In this document: one piece after another, positions 1 to 6,700 of the stretch
Numbering within the stretch: position 1 is the stretch's first letter
Layout of the letters: each line of letters opens with the position of its first letter
Assembly: GCA_900544425.1 (NCBI GenBank)
Contig: UQUX01000030.1
Coordinates: 1 to 16,749 of the forward strand
Reading direction: 5' to 3'
Length of the DNA: 16,749 bases
From: an uncultured Collinsella sp.
GTDB lineage: Bacteria; Actinomycetota; Coriobacteriia; Coriobacteriales; Coriobacteriaceae
Program-made: the position numbers and the translations under genes
Notes under the pieces: model-generated
Told to the model about the DNA's origin: nothing
Seen by the model: only the letters and a program-made list of their open reading frames with translations
Database searches by the model: none

Positions 1-895
1 CCCAGCCGTCCCAGTCCTCCTCGTCCATGCCGTCCTCGATGGAGATGATGGGATAGGTGTCGACGAGCTTCTCCCAGTAATCGACCATCTGGGCACTCGT
101 GTACTCCACGCCCTCGCCCTTGAGCTCATACATACCGGTCTCAGCGTTGTAGAACTCTGTGGACGCCGGGTCCATGGCGTACATGAAGTCGACGCCGGGC
201 TTAAAGCCGGCTTTCTCCACGGCCTTGGTGATGTACTCGAACGGCTCGGCATTGGTCTTGAGGTTGGGCGCAAAGCCGCCCTCGTCGCCCACGCCGCCGC
301 CCAGGCCGGCCTCGTGCAGCACGCCCTTGAGGGTGTGGTAGACTTCGGCGCACCAACGCAGACCCTCGGCAAAGCTCGGGGCGCCCACCGGCATGATCAT
401 AAACTCCTGGAAGTCAACGTTATTGTCGGCATGCACGCCGCCGTTGAGGATGTTCATCATGGGCGTGGGCAGCAGGTGGGCGTTGACGCCGCCCAGGTAC
501 TGGTACAGCGACAGGCCCGCCGACTCGGCAGCGGCGCGGGCGACGGCCAGCGACACGCCCAGGATGGCGTTGGCACCGAGCTTGGTCTTGTTGGGGGTAC
601 CGTCCGCGGCAATCAGCGCGGCATCGACGGCGCGCTGGTCGAAGGCGTCGAGGCCCACGACGGCGTTAGCGCACTCGTTGTTGACGTGCTCGACGGCCTG
701 CGAAACGCCCTTGCCCAGGTAGCGGCCCTTGTCGCCATCGCGTAGCTCGCAGGCCTCAAAGGCGCCGGTCGAAGCACCCGAAGGCACCATTGCGCGGCCA
801 AAGCTGCCGTCCTCGAGCACGACCTCGACCTCGACGGTGGGATTGCCGCGGCTGTCGAGTACCTCGCGACCGTAGACGTCCAAAATATCGCTCAT
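1..895 (-). CDS. eno: Enolase (phosphopyruvate hydratase), 3'-truncated by the window edge
   Basis: Converts 2-phosphoglycerate to phosphoenolpyruvate in glycolysis; cytosolic. The minus-strand reading frame opens with ATG at 895, preceded by a strong GAGGGAGA ribosome-binding site, and stays open to base 1, giving the first 298 of the roughly 425-430 residues usual for the family. Visible enolase landmarks are the N-terminal DSRGNPTVEVEV segment (14-25), the flexible PSGASTG loop (38-44), GANAILGVS (107-115), NGGVHADNNVDFQEFMIMP with His155, the general-acid region GDEGGFAPN with Glu205, the metal-ligand Asp242 in MYAMDPAST, and the second metal ligand Glu287 in SIEDGMDE. The catalytic lysines and third metal ligand lie beyond the edge. 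The context around Asp242 (DPAST) differs from the common DVAAS. The intrinsic terminator after mazG means eno probably has its own promoter between 896 and 1035. Identification is certain; only the C-terminus is unseen. Confidence 0.97.
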   Translation of the reverse strand, partial: MSDILDVYGREVLDSRGNPTVEVEVVLEDGSFGRAMVPSGASTGAFEACELRDGDKGRYLGKGVSQAVEHVNNECANAVVGLDAFDQRAVDAALIAADGTPNKTKLGANAILGVSLAVARAAAESAGLSLYQYLGGVNAHLLPTPMMNILNGGVHADNNVDFQEFMIMPVGAPSFAEGLRWCAEVYHTLKGVLHEAGLGGGVGDEGGFAPNLKTNAEPFEYITKAVEKAGFKPGVDFMYAMDPASTEFYNAETGMYELKGEGVEYTSAQMVDYWEKLVDTYPIISIEDGMDEEDWDGW

Positions 896-1035
896 GTTGT
901 CTCCCTCTCACTTGGAAACGTAGTGGATGCAAGCGACCGGCTGACCGTGCACCATCGGTGCGCCTCCGTAAGTTAGCCATGTCGCACTTTTTGCATTATG
1001 CCCTAAGTTAGCCGAAGGATACACTTGATTTTCGA
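896..1035 (-). promoter_or_regulatory. Leader and presumed promoter region of eno
   Basis: Lying between the mazG terminator and the eno start, this stretch should hold the eno promoter. A CATAAT hexamer on the minus strand (995-1000) resembles a -10 box, but no convincing -35 box sits at the usual distance. The 10-mer GGCTAACTTA (minus strand) occurs twice, at 1004-1013 and 969-978, 35 bp apart, one copy on each side of the CATAAT. These might be operator sites. The promoter call rests mainly on position. Confidence 0.35.
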
Positions 1036-1080
1036 AAAATTTAGCGGGAACGATGAGGCGCGTCAGCCCGTCGTTCCCGC
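1036..1080 (-). terminator. Intrinsic terminator after mazG
   Basis: On the minus strand, four bases after the mazG stop, a perfect 10-bp inverted repeat GCGGGAACGA / TCGTTCCCGC (1071-1080 and 1044-1053, 17-nt loop) is followed by a T-rich run (TAAATTTTT). This is a textbook rho-independent terminator. It ends the larC2-yfcE-mazG unit and separates it from eno. Confidence 0.85.
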
Positions 1081-1084
1081 AGTC

Positions 1085-1945
1085 TTACTCCTCCGCCTTT
1101 GCGGCATCCCACAGGTCGTTGAGGCCGTGGGTCGAGAGCTCGGCCAGATCCACGTGGGCATCGGCCGCCATCTGCTCCATCGCGGCCCAGCGGCGGCGGA
1201 ACTTTGCTGTGCTGGCACGCAGGGCGCTCTCGGCGTCGATACCCTCCTTGCGCGCGACGTTGACCAGGGCAAAGAGCAGATCGCCAAACTCCATTTCGCG
1301 CTCGGGCGTTCCGGGGGCCTCGGCCTCAAACTCGGCACGCTCCTCGGCAACCTCGTCCCACACGTCCTGGACCGTCTCCCACTCAAAGCCCACGGCAGCC
1401 GCCTTGCGCGACACCTTCTGAGCCTGCATCAGCGCCGGTAGATGCGTGGGCACGCCGTCGAGCAGGCCCTCGGGCGCAGCCTCGCCTGCCGCCACGGCCT
1501 TGTCCTTGGCGGCCTTCTCGGCAAGCTTGACCTCGTCCCAAATCTTGAGCACCTCGTCGGAGCTGTCGGCATCTACATCGCCAAACACGTGCGGATGACG
1601 GCGGATGAGCTTGGCATCGATATCACGCGCCACGTCGGCCAGCGTAAACTCGCCGGCGTCAGCAGCAATCTGCGCATGCAGCACGACCTGCATGAGCACG
1701 TCACCCAGCTCCTCGCGCAGGTGAACCGCGTCGTCCGCCTCGATGCAGTCGAGCGCCTCGTAGGCCTCCTCGATCATGTTCTTGCCAATGCTGCGGTGCG
1801 TCTGCTCGCGGTCCCACGGGCAGCCGTCGGGCTGACGCAAGCGCCAGACGGTCTGCACCAGATGCTGCAGCTCGGCCGACGCGTCGACCAGCGTGGACAG
1901 GTCACGCGAACCCTCGGCATTTTGCTGAGCCATGTACTGCGCCAT
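1085..1945 (-). CDS. mazG: Nucleoside triphosphate pyrophosphohydrolase MazG
   Basis: Hydrolyses (d)NTPs to monophosphates and pyrophosphate; in other bacteria it clears aberrant nucleotides and can influence the alarmone pool. The 286-residue product matches full-length two-domain MazG (about 260-280). The N-terminal domain has the CPWDREQTH motif (42-50), the metal-binding helix NMIEEAYEAL with Glu59, Glu60 and Glu63, and LREELGDVL with Glu78, Glu79 and Asp82. The C-terminal domain repeats the fold, with VGFEWETVQDVWDEV followed by a second EFGDLLFALVN acidic helix and ALRASTAKFRRR, typical of MazG C-termini. The ATG at 1945 lies two bases after the stop of the upstream phosphodiesterase gene, whose last codons GGAGGAGGAA supply the ribosome-binding site, so the two are translationally coupled. 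A nearby in-frame ATG four codons downstream is less well placed. An intrinsic terminator follows the gene. Confidence 0.95.
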   Translation of the reverse strand: MAQYMAQQNAEGSRDLSTLVDASAELQHLVQTVWRLRQPDGCPWDREQTHRSIGKNMIEEAYEALDCIEADDAVHLREELGDVLMQVVLHAQIAADAGEFTLADVARDIDAKLIRRHPHVFGDVDADSSDEVLKIWDEVKLAEKAAKDKAVAAGEAAPEGLLDGVPTHLPALMQAQKVSRKAAAVGFEWETVQDVWDEVAEERAEFEAEAPGTPEREMEFGDLLFALVNVARKEGIDAESALRASTAKFRRRWAAMEQMAADAHVDLAELSTHGLNDLWDAAKAEE

Positions 1946-1947
1946 GG

Positions 1948-2496
1948 TTATTCCTCCTCCAGGATCACATGGCGGAACGCGCCGTCCTCGTAGATGCCGT
2001 AGCTGTGCGTGCCGTCCTTGGGAATGCTCACACTACCGGGGTTGAAGAGCCACAGGCCCGGGTGCGCGGCGCTTTCCTCGTTGACCTTGATGTGCGTATG
2101 ACCGTAGACGAGCGCGGAGCCCTCGGGCAACGCGGGCGCGTGGTCGACGCTGTTGTGCATGCCGGCGCCAAAGACATGGCCGTGCGTCAGGAACAGCTCG
2201 CGGCCGGTCTCGTCGAACAGCGTGGCGTAGTCGGCCATGACGGGGAAGTCGAGCACCATCTGGTCGACCTCGGCGTCGCAGTTGCCGCGCACCGCGATGA
2301 TACGGTCGGCCAGGGCGTTGAGCAGCGGGATCACGTGCTTGGGGGCGTAATCGCGCGGCAGGTCGTTGCGCGGACCGTGGTAGAGCAGGTCGCCCAGCAG
2401 CACGATGCGGTCGGGCTGCTGGGATTCGATGGCGGCAACCAGGCGCTCGGCCCAGTATGCCGAGCCGTGGATGTCGGAGGCGATGAGGTATTTCAT
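1948..2496 (-). CDS. yfcE: YfcE-type metallophosphoesterase (phosphodiesterase)
   Basis: A small calcineurin-like phosphodiesterase; E. coli YfcE acts on model phosphodiesters with Mn and its physiological substrate is unclear. The 182-residue product is almost the same length as YfcE (184). The family metal-binding blocks are present in order: SDIHGS (Asp8, His10), LLGDLLYHGPRN (Asp36), VRGNCDAE (Asn72), LTHGH (His105, His107) and YGHTHI (His133, His135). The start at ATG 2496 is chosen because the protein then begins directly with the MKYLIASDIHG beta strand and has an AAAGGA ribosome-binding site five bases upstream; a longer in-frame extension to 2553 lacks family similarity. It is followed by mazG after two bases and preceded by the larC2-like gene 53 bp upstream, so all three are probably co-transcribed. 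The link to MazG hints at nucleotide or phosphoester housekeeping but is not proof of function. Confidence 0.93.
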   Translation of the reverse strand: MKYLIASDIHGSAYWAERLVAAIESQQPDRIVLLGDLLYHGPRNDLPRDYAPKHVIPLLNALADRIIAVRGNCDAEVDQMVLDFPVMADYATLFDETGRELFLTHGHVFGAGMHNSVDHAPALPEGSALVYGHTHIKVNEESAAHPGLWLFNPGSVSIPKDGTHSYGIYEDGAFRHVILEEE

Positions 2497-2549
2497 GGTG
2501 GTCCTTTCGGTGAGGTTGATGGGGTGGGTGTGGCGCGTCGCCGACCGTG

Positions 2550-3035
2550 TCACTCAAATTGCAGAGCCGCGGCTTGCGCCGCCTGCATCACGCGCTGGAG
2601 CGGCACATTGTGCTCACGGGCAAGGCGAGCGCAGTCCTCGTACTCGGGCGCTGCACGCTCGCTGCCATCGGGCAGGGTTGCCACCTTTACGGCCACCTCG
2701 CCCCAAGGCGTTGTCACCTGCTCGAATCGGCGCGGCAGGCAAACGCGTTCCATCACCTGGCGACGAACGGCGTTGGTCGTGGTCTCCAAAAAGATAATCG
2801 TCTGTAGGCGCTCGATATCCTCGTGCGAGCAGATCACCTGCAACTGCCATCCGGGGCGACCCTTTTTGCAGTAGAGGGGTAGCCAGTGCACCTCGCGGGC
2901 GCCGGCCTCGCGCAGGCGGTCGGCGGCATAGGCGAGTACCTCGGGCGACGCATCGTCGATGTCGCACTCCAGCTTGACGATGGTCTCGGGCGCATCGGTC
3001 TCGCGGGACAGCGGAGATGTACTTCCACGTTGCAT
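2550..3035 (-). CDS. Stand-alone LarC C-terminal domain protein (LarC2-like, nickel-pincer cofactor family)
   Basis: LarC inserts nickel into the pincer nucleotide cofactor of lactate racemase and related enzymes in a CTP-dependent reaction. This 161-residue product matches only the C-terminal (LarC2) part of LarC (DUF111). Recognisable blocks are LECDIDDASPEVLAY (22-36), LYCKKGRPGWQLQVIC (54-69), LETTTNAVRR (83-92), PWGEVAVKVATLP (110-122) and APEYEDC (129-135), which fit the family's NIDDMSPE, KKxRPG, ETTT-GVR and APEYEDC signatures. No LarC1-like coding sequence is found upstream or elsewhere in the window. ATG 3035 is preferred because an AAAGGA motif precedes it; a GTG at 3074 would add 13 unconserved residues. 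It is probably the first gene of an operon with yfcE and mazG. The domain assignment is firm, but whether the protein still works in nickel-cofactor synthesis is unknown. Confidence 0.82.
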   Translation of the reverse strand: MQRGSTSPLSRETDAPETIVKLECDIDDASPEVLAYAADRLREAGAREVHWLPLYCKKGRPGWQLQVICSHEDIERLQTIIFLETTTNAVRRQVMERVCLPRRFEQVTTPWGEVAVKVATLPDGSERAAPEYEDCARLAREHNVPLQRVMQAAQAAALQFE

Positions 3036-3385
3036 ACGGTCCGGTTCCTTTCCGCGCGGGCTCGTTTTGTTCACTCAAACGCTAGCACATCGCGGGCGGC
3101 GTGGGGGCGGCGTCATGGGATGGGCGGGACTTTTGCCCGTCGCGGACGTCGGCGTGCGCCGGGATCGTCCTCGCCCCTATCCAAACGTGTACGGCAGCCT
3201 CCAAACACGTCATTTTTTGCAGCTTTTGGAGGCTGACGTACACGTTTTGAGGCAGGGTCGATGTCGTGCGGCAGCCCTTGCGCGCCGCCTGCCCTTTCCA
3301 GTCGGTTTCGACTTGTGGCGTTCCCGGCGCGCCAGGGGTCGCGCCATTACAATGGAGCGGATTCGCTTGACGCAAAGGAGCCGCT
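3036..3385. other. Divergent intergenic region between larC2-like gene and hisK
   Basis: About 350 bp with no credible gene. It must contain the start signals for the leftward larC2 unit and the rightward hisK gene. The main structure is a long inverted repeat at 3183-3247, listed separately. A TACAAT hexamer at 3348-3353, upstream of the hisK ribosome-binding site, resembles a -10 box, but no good -35 box accompanies it. No promoter could be recognised for the larC2-like gene. Reading frames that cross the region are extensions of shadows of the neighbouring genes. Confidence 0.5.
3183..3247. repeat. Long near-perfect inverted repeat (23-bp arms)
   Basis: Arms at 3183-3205 and 3225-3247 are inverted complements at 22 of 23 positions, around a 19-nt loop that contains a run of six T. 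The motif TGGAGGCTG lies in the arms. No U-tract follows either arm, so it is not a standard terminator. It lies between divergent genes and could be a dispersed palindromic element or a protein-binding site. Confidence 0.8.
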
Positions 3386-4297
3386 ATGCCCATGTGCCCG
3401 CTGGTCGATTGCCATACCCACACCTCGTTTTCGGACGGGCATGCCTCGTTTGAGGACAACGTCCGTGCCGCTGCTGCGGCCGGCTGCCGCGTCATGGTCT
3501 CGACCGACCATCTCACCCTGCCCGCCAGCATGGATGCTAACTGCGAGGTGCAGGTTGTCGAGGGTGACCTGACGGCACATCGTCTGGCTTTTGAGGACGC
3601 TCGCAATCTTGCCGCTCAGATTGCGCCAGAACTCACCTTTATCTACGGTTTCGAATGCGATTGGTACGAGGGCCGCGAGCCTTTGGTTGAGCGCTGGTCC
3701 CAGGGCGCCGTCGTACTCCTGGGCAGTGTGCATTGGATTGGCAACCCAGGCGATATTGCGGCAGGTGCTGCGGGCACGGCGGGGACGGAGGACGTCGCTC
3801 GTCCTGATACACCCGATTCCCTTTGCGGTTGGATCGACGATGACACCAACCTGCATGTTTGGGAAAACTTAGACGTACGCGGCGTGTGGGAGCGCTATGT
3901 CGATGACTGGTGCCGCGCCTGCGAGAGCCCGCTCAACTTTGATGTAATGGCTCACCCCGACCTGGTCATGCGCTTTTCGAAAGAGGGCTTTGCGCCCGAC
4001 TTTGACCCCGCGCCGTTCTGGGGGCAGATGGCAGAGTGTGCACACGACACAGGCCGCCGCGTTGAGGTCTCGACCGCCGCGCCGCGCAAGGGACTCGACG
4101 ACTACTATCCCGCGACCGGGTTGTTGCGTTGCTTCGCCCACGCCGAGGTGCCGATCACTTTTGGCTCGGACGCACACCGCGCCTGCGACATCTGCTGGAA
4201 CATCCGCGAGGCCCAGGCCCACGCCTACGACTGCGGTTATCGAACCTTCGACATCCCCCACCTCACCGGAGAATGGGAGTCCACGCCCCTCGCCTAA
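3386..4297 (+). CDS. hisK: Histidinol-phosphatase, PHP family
   Basis: Hydrolyses L-histidinol phosphate to histidinol, the penultimate stage of histidine synthesis. The 303-residue protein carries the full metal-site set of PHP-domain phosphatases: DCHTHTSFSDGH (His10, His12, Asp17), STDHLT (Asp41, His42), YGFECD (Glu90), LLGSVHW (His116), VMAHPDLV (His190) and FGSDAHR (Asp262, His264). The ATG at 3386 has an AAAGGAG ribosome-binding site five bases upstream. It is the only plus-strand gene of the his locus and converges on hisE with 27 bp between the stops. No hairpin terminator is visible there. The role is inferred from family plus context: the neighbouring HisB is a dehydratase only, so the pathway needs a separate phosphatase. 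PHP enzymes of this kind are also called HisJ; the fold alone does not fix the substrate. Confidence 0.9.
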   Translation: MPMCPLVDCHTHTSFSDGHASFEDNVRAAAAAGCRVMVSTDHLTLPASMDANCEVQVVEGDLTAHRLAFEDARNLAAQIAPELTFIYGFECDWYEGREPLVERWSQGAVVLLGSVHWIGNPGDIAAGAAGTAGTEDVARPDTPDSLCGWIDDDTNLHVWENLDVRGVWERYVDDWCRACESPLNFDVMAHPDLVMRFSKEGFAPDFDPAPFWGQMAECAHDTGRRVEVSTAAPRKGLDDYYPATGLLRCFAHAEVPITFGSDAHRACDICWNIREAQAHAYDCGYRTFDIPHLTGEWESTPLA

Positions 4298-4324
4298 CTG
4301 GTCGTTTAAGAACGTCCCCAATGA

Positions 4325-4642
4325 CTAGTGGCGGCGGGCGTTGAGTTCGCCGGCTAGCTCGTCGAGGGTGATACCGTAGCGCTCGAGCGTCACGAGCAGG
4401 TGGTAGACCAGGTCGCCGGCCTCGTAGCGGATGTGATCGTGATCGCTATCCTTGCAGGCCATGATCACCTCGCTTGCCTCCTCGGCAAGCTTCTTGAGCA
4501 GCTCGTCCTCGACATCGGTCAGCAGACGCGCGGTATAGCTCTCCTGCGGCGATGCATCATGACGACCGTGAATCACCTCGGCCAGACCTGTCAGCGTCTC
4601 TCCGATATTTCCATCCTGAACGTTTGCGGTGCGCACACCCAT
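4325..4642 (-). CDS. hisE: Phosphoribosyl-ATP pyrophosphohydrolase HisE
   Basis: Removes pyrophosphate from phosphoribosyl-ATP to give phosphoribosyl-AMP, the second step of histidine synthesis. The 105-residue protein is an all-alpha MazG-like fold with the acidic metal-binding helices KKLAEEASEVIMACKD (Glu54, Glu55, Glu58) and IRYEAGDLVYHLL (Glu74, Asp77). Length fits the stand-alone enzyme. ATG 4642 is preceded by an AAAGGA ribosome-binding site. It is the last gene of the minus-strand his array, 45 bp after hisI. The two activities are separate polypeptides here, unlike the fused HisIE of enterobacteria. A short gap without a hairpin separates it from the convergent hisK gene. Confidence 0.95.
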   Translation of the reverse strand: MGVRTANVQDGNIGETLTGLAEVIHGRHDASPQESYTARLLTDVEDELLKKLAEEASEVIMACKDSDHDHIRYEAGDLVYHLLVTLERYGITLDELAGELNARRH

Positions 4643-4687
4643 AGTTCAATCCTTTCTGGTGGCCGAGCGTCTAATCGAGCGCCCGCC

Positions 4688-5017
4688 CTACGCGAGTTTC
4701 TTAAAGAAGCAGGTACGGTTGCCGGTGTGGCAAGCCGGGCCCGGCGAGTCGACCTTGACCAGCAGCGTATCGCTATCGCAGTCGGCCCAGAGCTCCTTGA
4801 CCTCCTGCATGTTGCCGCTTGTCGCGCCCTTGTTCCAGAGCTCCTGGCGGCTGCGGCTCCAAAACCACGTGGTCCCGGTCTTGAGCGTCAACCCCACCGA
4901 TTCCTCGTTCATCCAAGCAACCATAAGCACCTCGCCGGTGTCATATTGCTGAACCACACAAGGGATCAATCCTTTGGCGTCGTATTTAAGATCCGCTGGA
5001 GTAGTAATTTCTCTCAT
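4688..5017 (-). CDS. hisI: Phosphoribosyl-AMP cyclohydrolase HisI
   Basis: Opens the adenine ring of phosphoribosyl-AMP to form ProFAR, the third step of histidine synthesis. The 109-residue protein has the usual short form length and clear family blocks: LMVAWMNEES (31-40), TTWFWSRSRQELWNKG (49-64), the metal-binding segment DCDSDTLL (Asp79, Cys80, Asp81, Asp83) and the zinc cysteines Cys96 and Cys103 in PACHTGNRTCF. The ATG at 5017 is preceded by GGGGAA. It lies 153 bp after hisF, with a strongly structured spacer between them, and 45 bp before hisE. Because of that spacer, expression of hisI-hisE may be set differently from hisF; this is an inference. Confidence 0.95.
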   Translation of the reverse strand: MREITTPADLKYDAKGLIPCVVQQYDTGEVLMVAWMNEESVGLTLKTGTTWFWSRSRQELWNKGATSGNMQEVKELWADCDSDTLLVKVDSPGPACHTGNRTCFFKKLA

Positions 5018-5055
5018 TTCAATTCCCCAATTTAAACATCACATGTCGGCGAGGG

Positions 5056-5149
5056 TTGTCCAGGTGCCGCAGGTTGCCACGAAAGAGGAGCGACGCGTAC
5101 TTTGGTACGCGAGCGACGGTTTGAGCGGCAAGATGCGGTGCCTGGACAA
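5056..5149. repeat. Nested hairpin element in the hisF-hisI spacer
   Basis: An outer 16-bp stem pairs 5056-5071 with 5134-5149 (14 Watson-Crick pairs and two adjacent G-U wobbles). A second 5-bp stem follows (5074-5078 with 5127-5131). An apical hairpin CGCGTAC-TTTG-GTACGCG lies at 5094-5111. The structure could form in the his transcript (minus strand) or as single-stranded DNA. No U-tract follows, so termination is unlikely. It may be a dispersed repeat or an RNA processing or stability element. Confidence 0.75.
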
Positions 5150-5170
5150 GCCGCAGCGCAGCCCGCAGCA

Positions 5171-5953
5171 CTAGAAGTCCAACCTCACAGGAATACCTTG
5201 AGAGGCCATATACTCTTTGACTTCGCGAATGCTGAAGGTTCCAAAGTGAAAGACGCTCGCCGCCAGCACGGCATCGGCCTCGCCCTCGATCACGCCCTCA
5301 GCGAAATGCTCGAGCGTGCCCACGCCACCGCTCGCGATGACGGGGATTGGCACCGCGCGCGCCACGGCGCGGGTGAGCGCCAGGTCAAAGCCAGCCTTGG
5401 TGCCGTCGCGATCCATGCTGGTCAGCAGGATCTCGCCGGCGCCGCGGCGAGCCGCCTCCTCGGCCCACGCCACCGCATCGATACCCGTGGCGTTGCGGCC
5501 TCCTGCGGTAAAGACCTCCCACTTGTCGGCACCGGATGCTCCGGGCAAGCCGACGCGCTTGGCATCGATCGCCACAACCACGGCCTGGCTGCCAAACGCC
5601 GCGGCAGCCTGGCTGATCAGCGACGGATCGCGCACAGCCGCCGAGTTGAGCGACACCTTGTCGGCACCGGCGGCAACCATGGTGCGCATGCCCGCCAGGT
5701 CGCGAAAGCCGCCGCCCACGGTATAGGGAATGGCCAGCTCCTCGGCCGCATGCGCCGCCATCTCGATAGTCGTCGCACGGTTATCGCTCGTCGCGGTAAT
5801 GTCCAAAAATACGACCTCGTCCGCACCCTCGCGGTCGTAGGCGCGGGCCAGCTCCACCGGATCGCCGGCATCGCGCAAGCTCACAAAGTTGACGCCCTTG
5901 ACCACACGGCCGTCCTTGACGTCCAGGCAGGGAATTACGCGCTTGGTAAGCAT
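5171..5953 (-). CDS. hisF: Imidazole glycerol phosphate synthase cyclase subunit HisF
   Basis: Uses ammonia delivered by HisH to convert PRFAR to imidazole glycerol phosphate and AICAR. The 260-residue (beta/alpha)8 barrel opens with the canonical MLTKRVIPCLDVKDGRVVKG, with catalytic Asp11. The second catalytic residue Asp130 is in VVAIDAKR. Phosphate-binding glycine loops are seen at YTVGGGFRD (77-85) and VIASGGVGT, with TSMDRDGTKAG (Asp181) on strand 6. Length is normal for HisF. ATG 5953 lies three bases after the hisA stop, and the end of hisA (GGGGAGGAG) supplies the ribosome-binding site. It should form a heterodimer with the product of hisH, two genes upstream. A 153-bp structured spacer follows before hisI. 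Confidence 0.97.
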   Translation of the reverse strand: MLTKRVIPCLDVKDGRVVKGVNFVSLRDAGDPVELARAYDREGADEVVFLDITATSDNRATTIEMAAHAAEELAIPYTVGGGFRDLAGMRTMVAAGADKVSLNSAAVRDPSLISQAAAAFGSQAVVVAIDAKRVGLPGASGADKWEVFTAGGRNATGIDAVAWAEEAARRGAGEILLTSMDRDGTKAGFDLALTRAVARAVPIPVIASGGVGTLEHFAEGVIEGEADAVLAASVFHFGTFSIREVKEYMASQGIPVRLDF

Positions 5954-5956
5954 GGG

Positions 5957-6700
5957 CTACTCCTCCCCTCGAGCGGCGGCCAGCGCCTGGGCCAGCGTAA
6001 AGTTGCCCTCGTAGAGCGCACGACCGGTAATGGCGCCTTCAATCGCGCCCTCACCCACCGCGGCCAGCGCGCGGATGTCGTCGAGCGTCGAGATACCGCC
6101 CGACGCCACGACGGGAAAGCCCGCGACCTGCGCCACATGGCGATACGCCGCCACATCGATGCCCGTCTGCATGCCATCACGCGCGATGTCGGTATACACC
6201 AGATGCTTAAAGCCCAGCTCGGTAAGCTGCGCCACGGCATCGTCGAGTGCCACGCCCGCGCCGTCGCGCCAGCCGTTCACCTTAACCTGGCCGTCGCGCG
6301 CGGCAATGTCGGCGACCAACAGCTCGCCAAAGCCCTGGGCTGCCACCTCAGCAAAACCCGGCTCGGTCACGAGCACGGTGCCCAGCGCAATGCGGCGAGC
6401 ACCATAGCCTGCCAGCTCATCGATGCGTGCGAGTGAGCGAACGCCGCCGCCCACGTCCACGGACAGACCGTCGACGCCGCAGATGGCCTTAATCGCCGCC
6501 GAGTTGGCAGCGCATGTGTCCTCGTCCTCGCCAAAGGCAGCGGACAGGTCGACGACATGCACCCAGCTTGCGCCCTGCTCGGCAAACGAGCGGGCGACGG
6601 CCACGGGGTCATCGGAATATACCTTGCAGCGGTTGCGGTCGCCGCGCTCCAGGCGCACAACCTTGCCGCCGATCAGATCGATTGCGGGAAACAGGATCAT
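5957..6700 (-). CDS. hisA: ProFAR isomerase HisA
   Basis: Isomerises ProFAR to PRFAR by an Amadori rearrangement, the fourth step of histidine synthesis. The 247-residue (beta/alpha)8 barrel starts MILFPAIDLIGGKVVRL with catalytic Asp8. The second catalytic Asp is probably Asp131 in LLVADIAARDG, and Asp171 lies in YTDIARDGM. Phosphate-binding loops SVDVGGGVR (80-88) and VVASGGIST (197-205) are intact. The segment VKVNGWRDGAGV looks like ordinary HisA rather than the bifunctional HisA/TrpF enzyme PriA of many Actinobacteria, but sequence reading cannot exclude dual activity. The ATG overlaps the hisH stop as ATGA, so the genes are translationally coupled. hisF follows after three bases. Confidence 0.96.
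   Translation of the reverse strand: MILFPAIDLIGGKVVRLERGDRNRCKVYSDDPVAVARSFAEQGASWVHVVDLSAAFGEDEDTCAANSAAIKAICGVDGLSVDVGGGVRSLARIDELAGYGARRIALGTVLVTEPGFAEVAAQGFGELLVADIAARDGQVKVNGWRDGAGVALDDAVAQLTELGFKHLVYTDIARDGMQTGIDVAAYRHVAQVAGFPVVASGGISTLDDIRALAAVGEGAIEGAITGRALYEGNFTLAQALAAARGEE

Noticed and set aside
314..745. 143-codon plus-strand frame
   Set aside because: Complementary to the conserved enolase coding sequence, which runs unbroken on the minus strand.
1969..2874. 301-codon open frame on the plus strand
   Set aside because: Covers the opposite strand of the yfcE-type gene and most of the larC2-like gene, both supported by motifs. No good ribosome-binding site or domain.
5102..6436. 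444-codon open frame on the plus strand
   Set aside because: Antisense shadow of hisF and hisA and of the structured spacer; Arg/His/Gly-rich composition without recognisable domains.
5957..6700. PriA (bifunctional HisA/TrpF) instead of HisA
   Set aside because: The loop sequences look like standard HisA. Dual activity cannot be decided by reading, so HisA is the simpler call.
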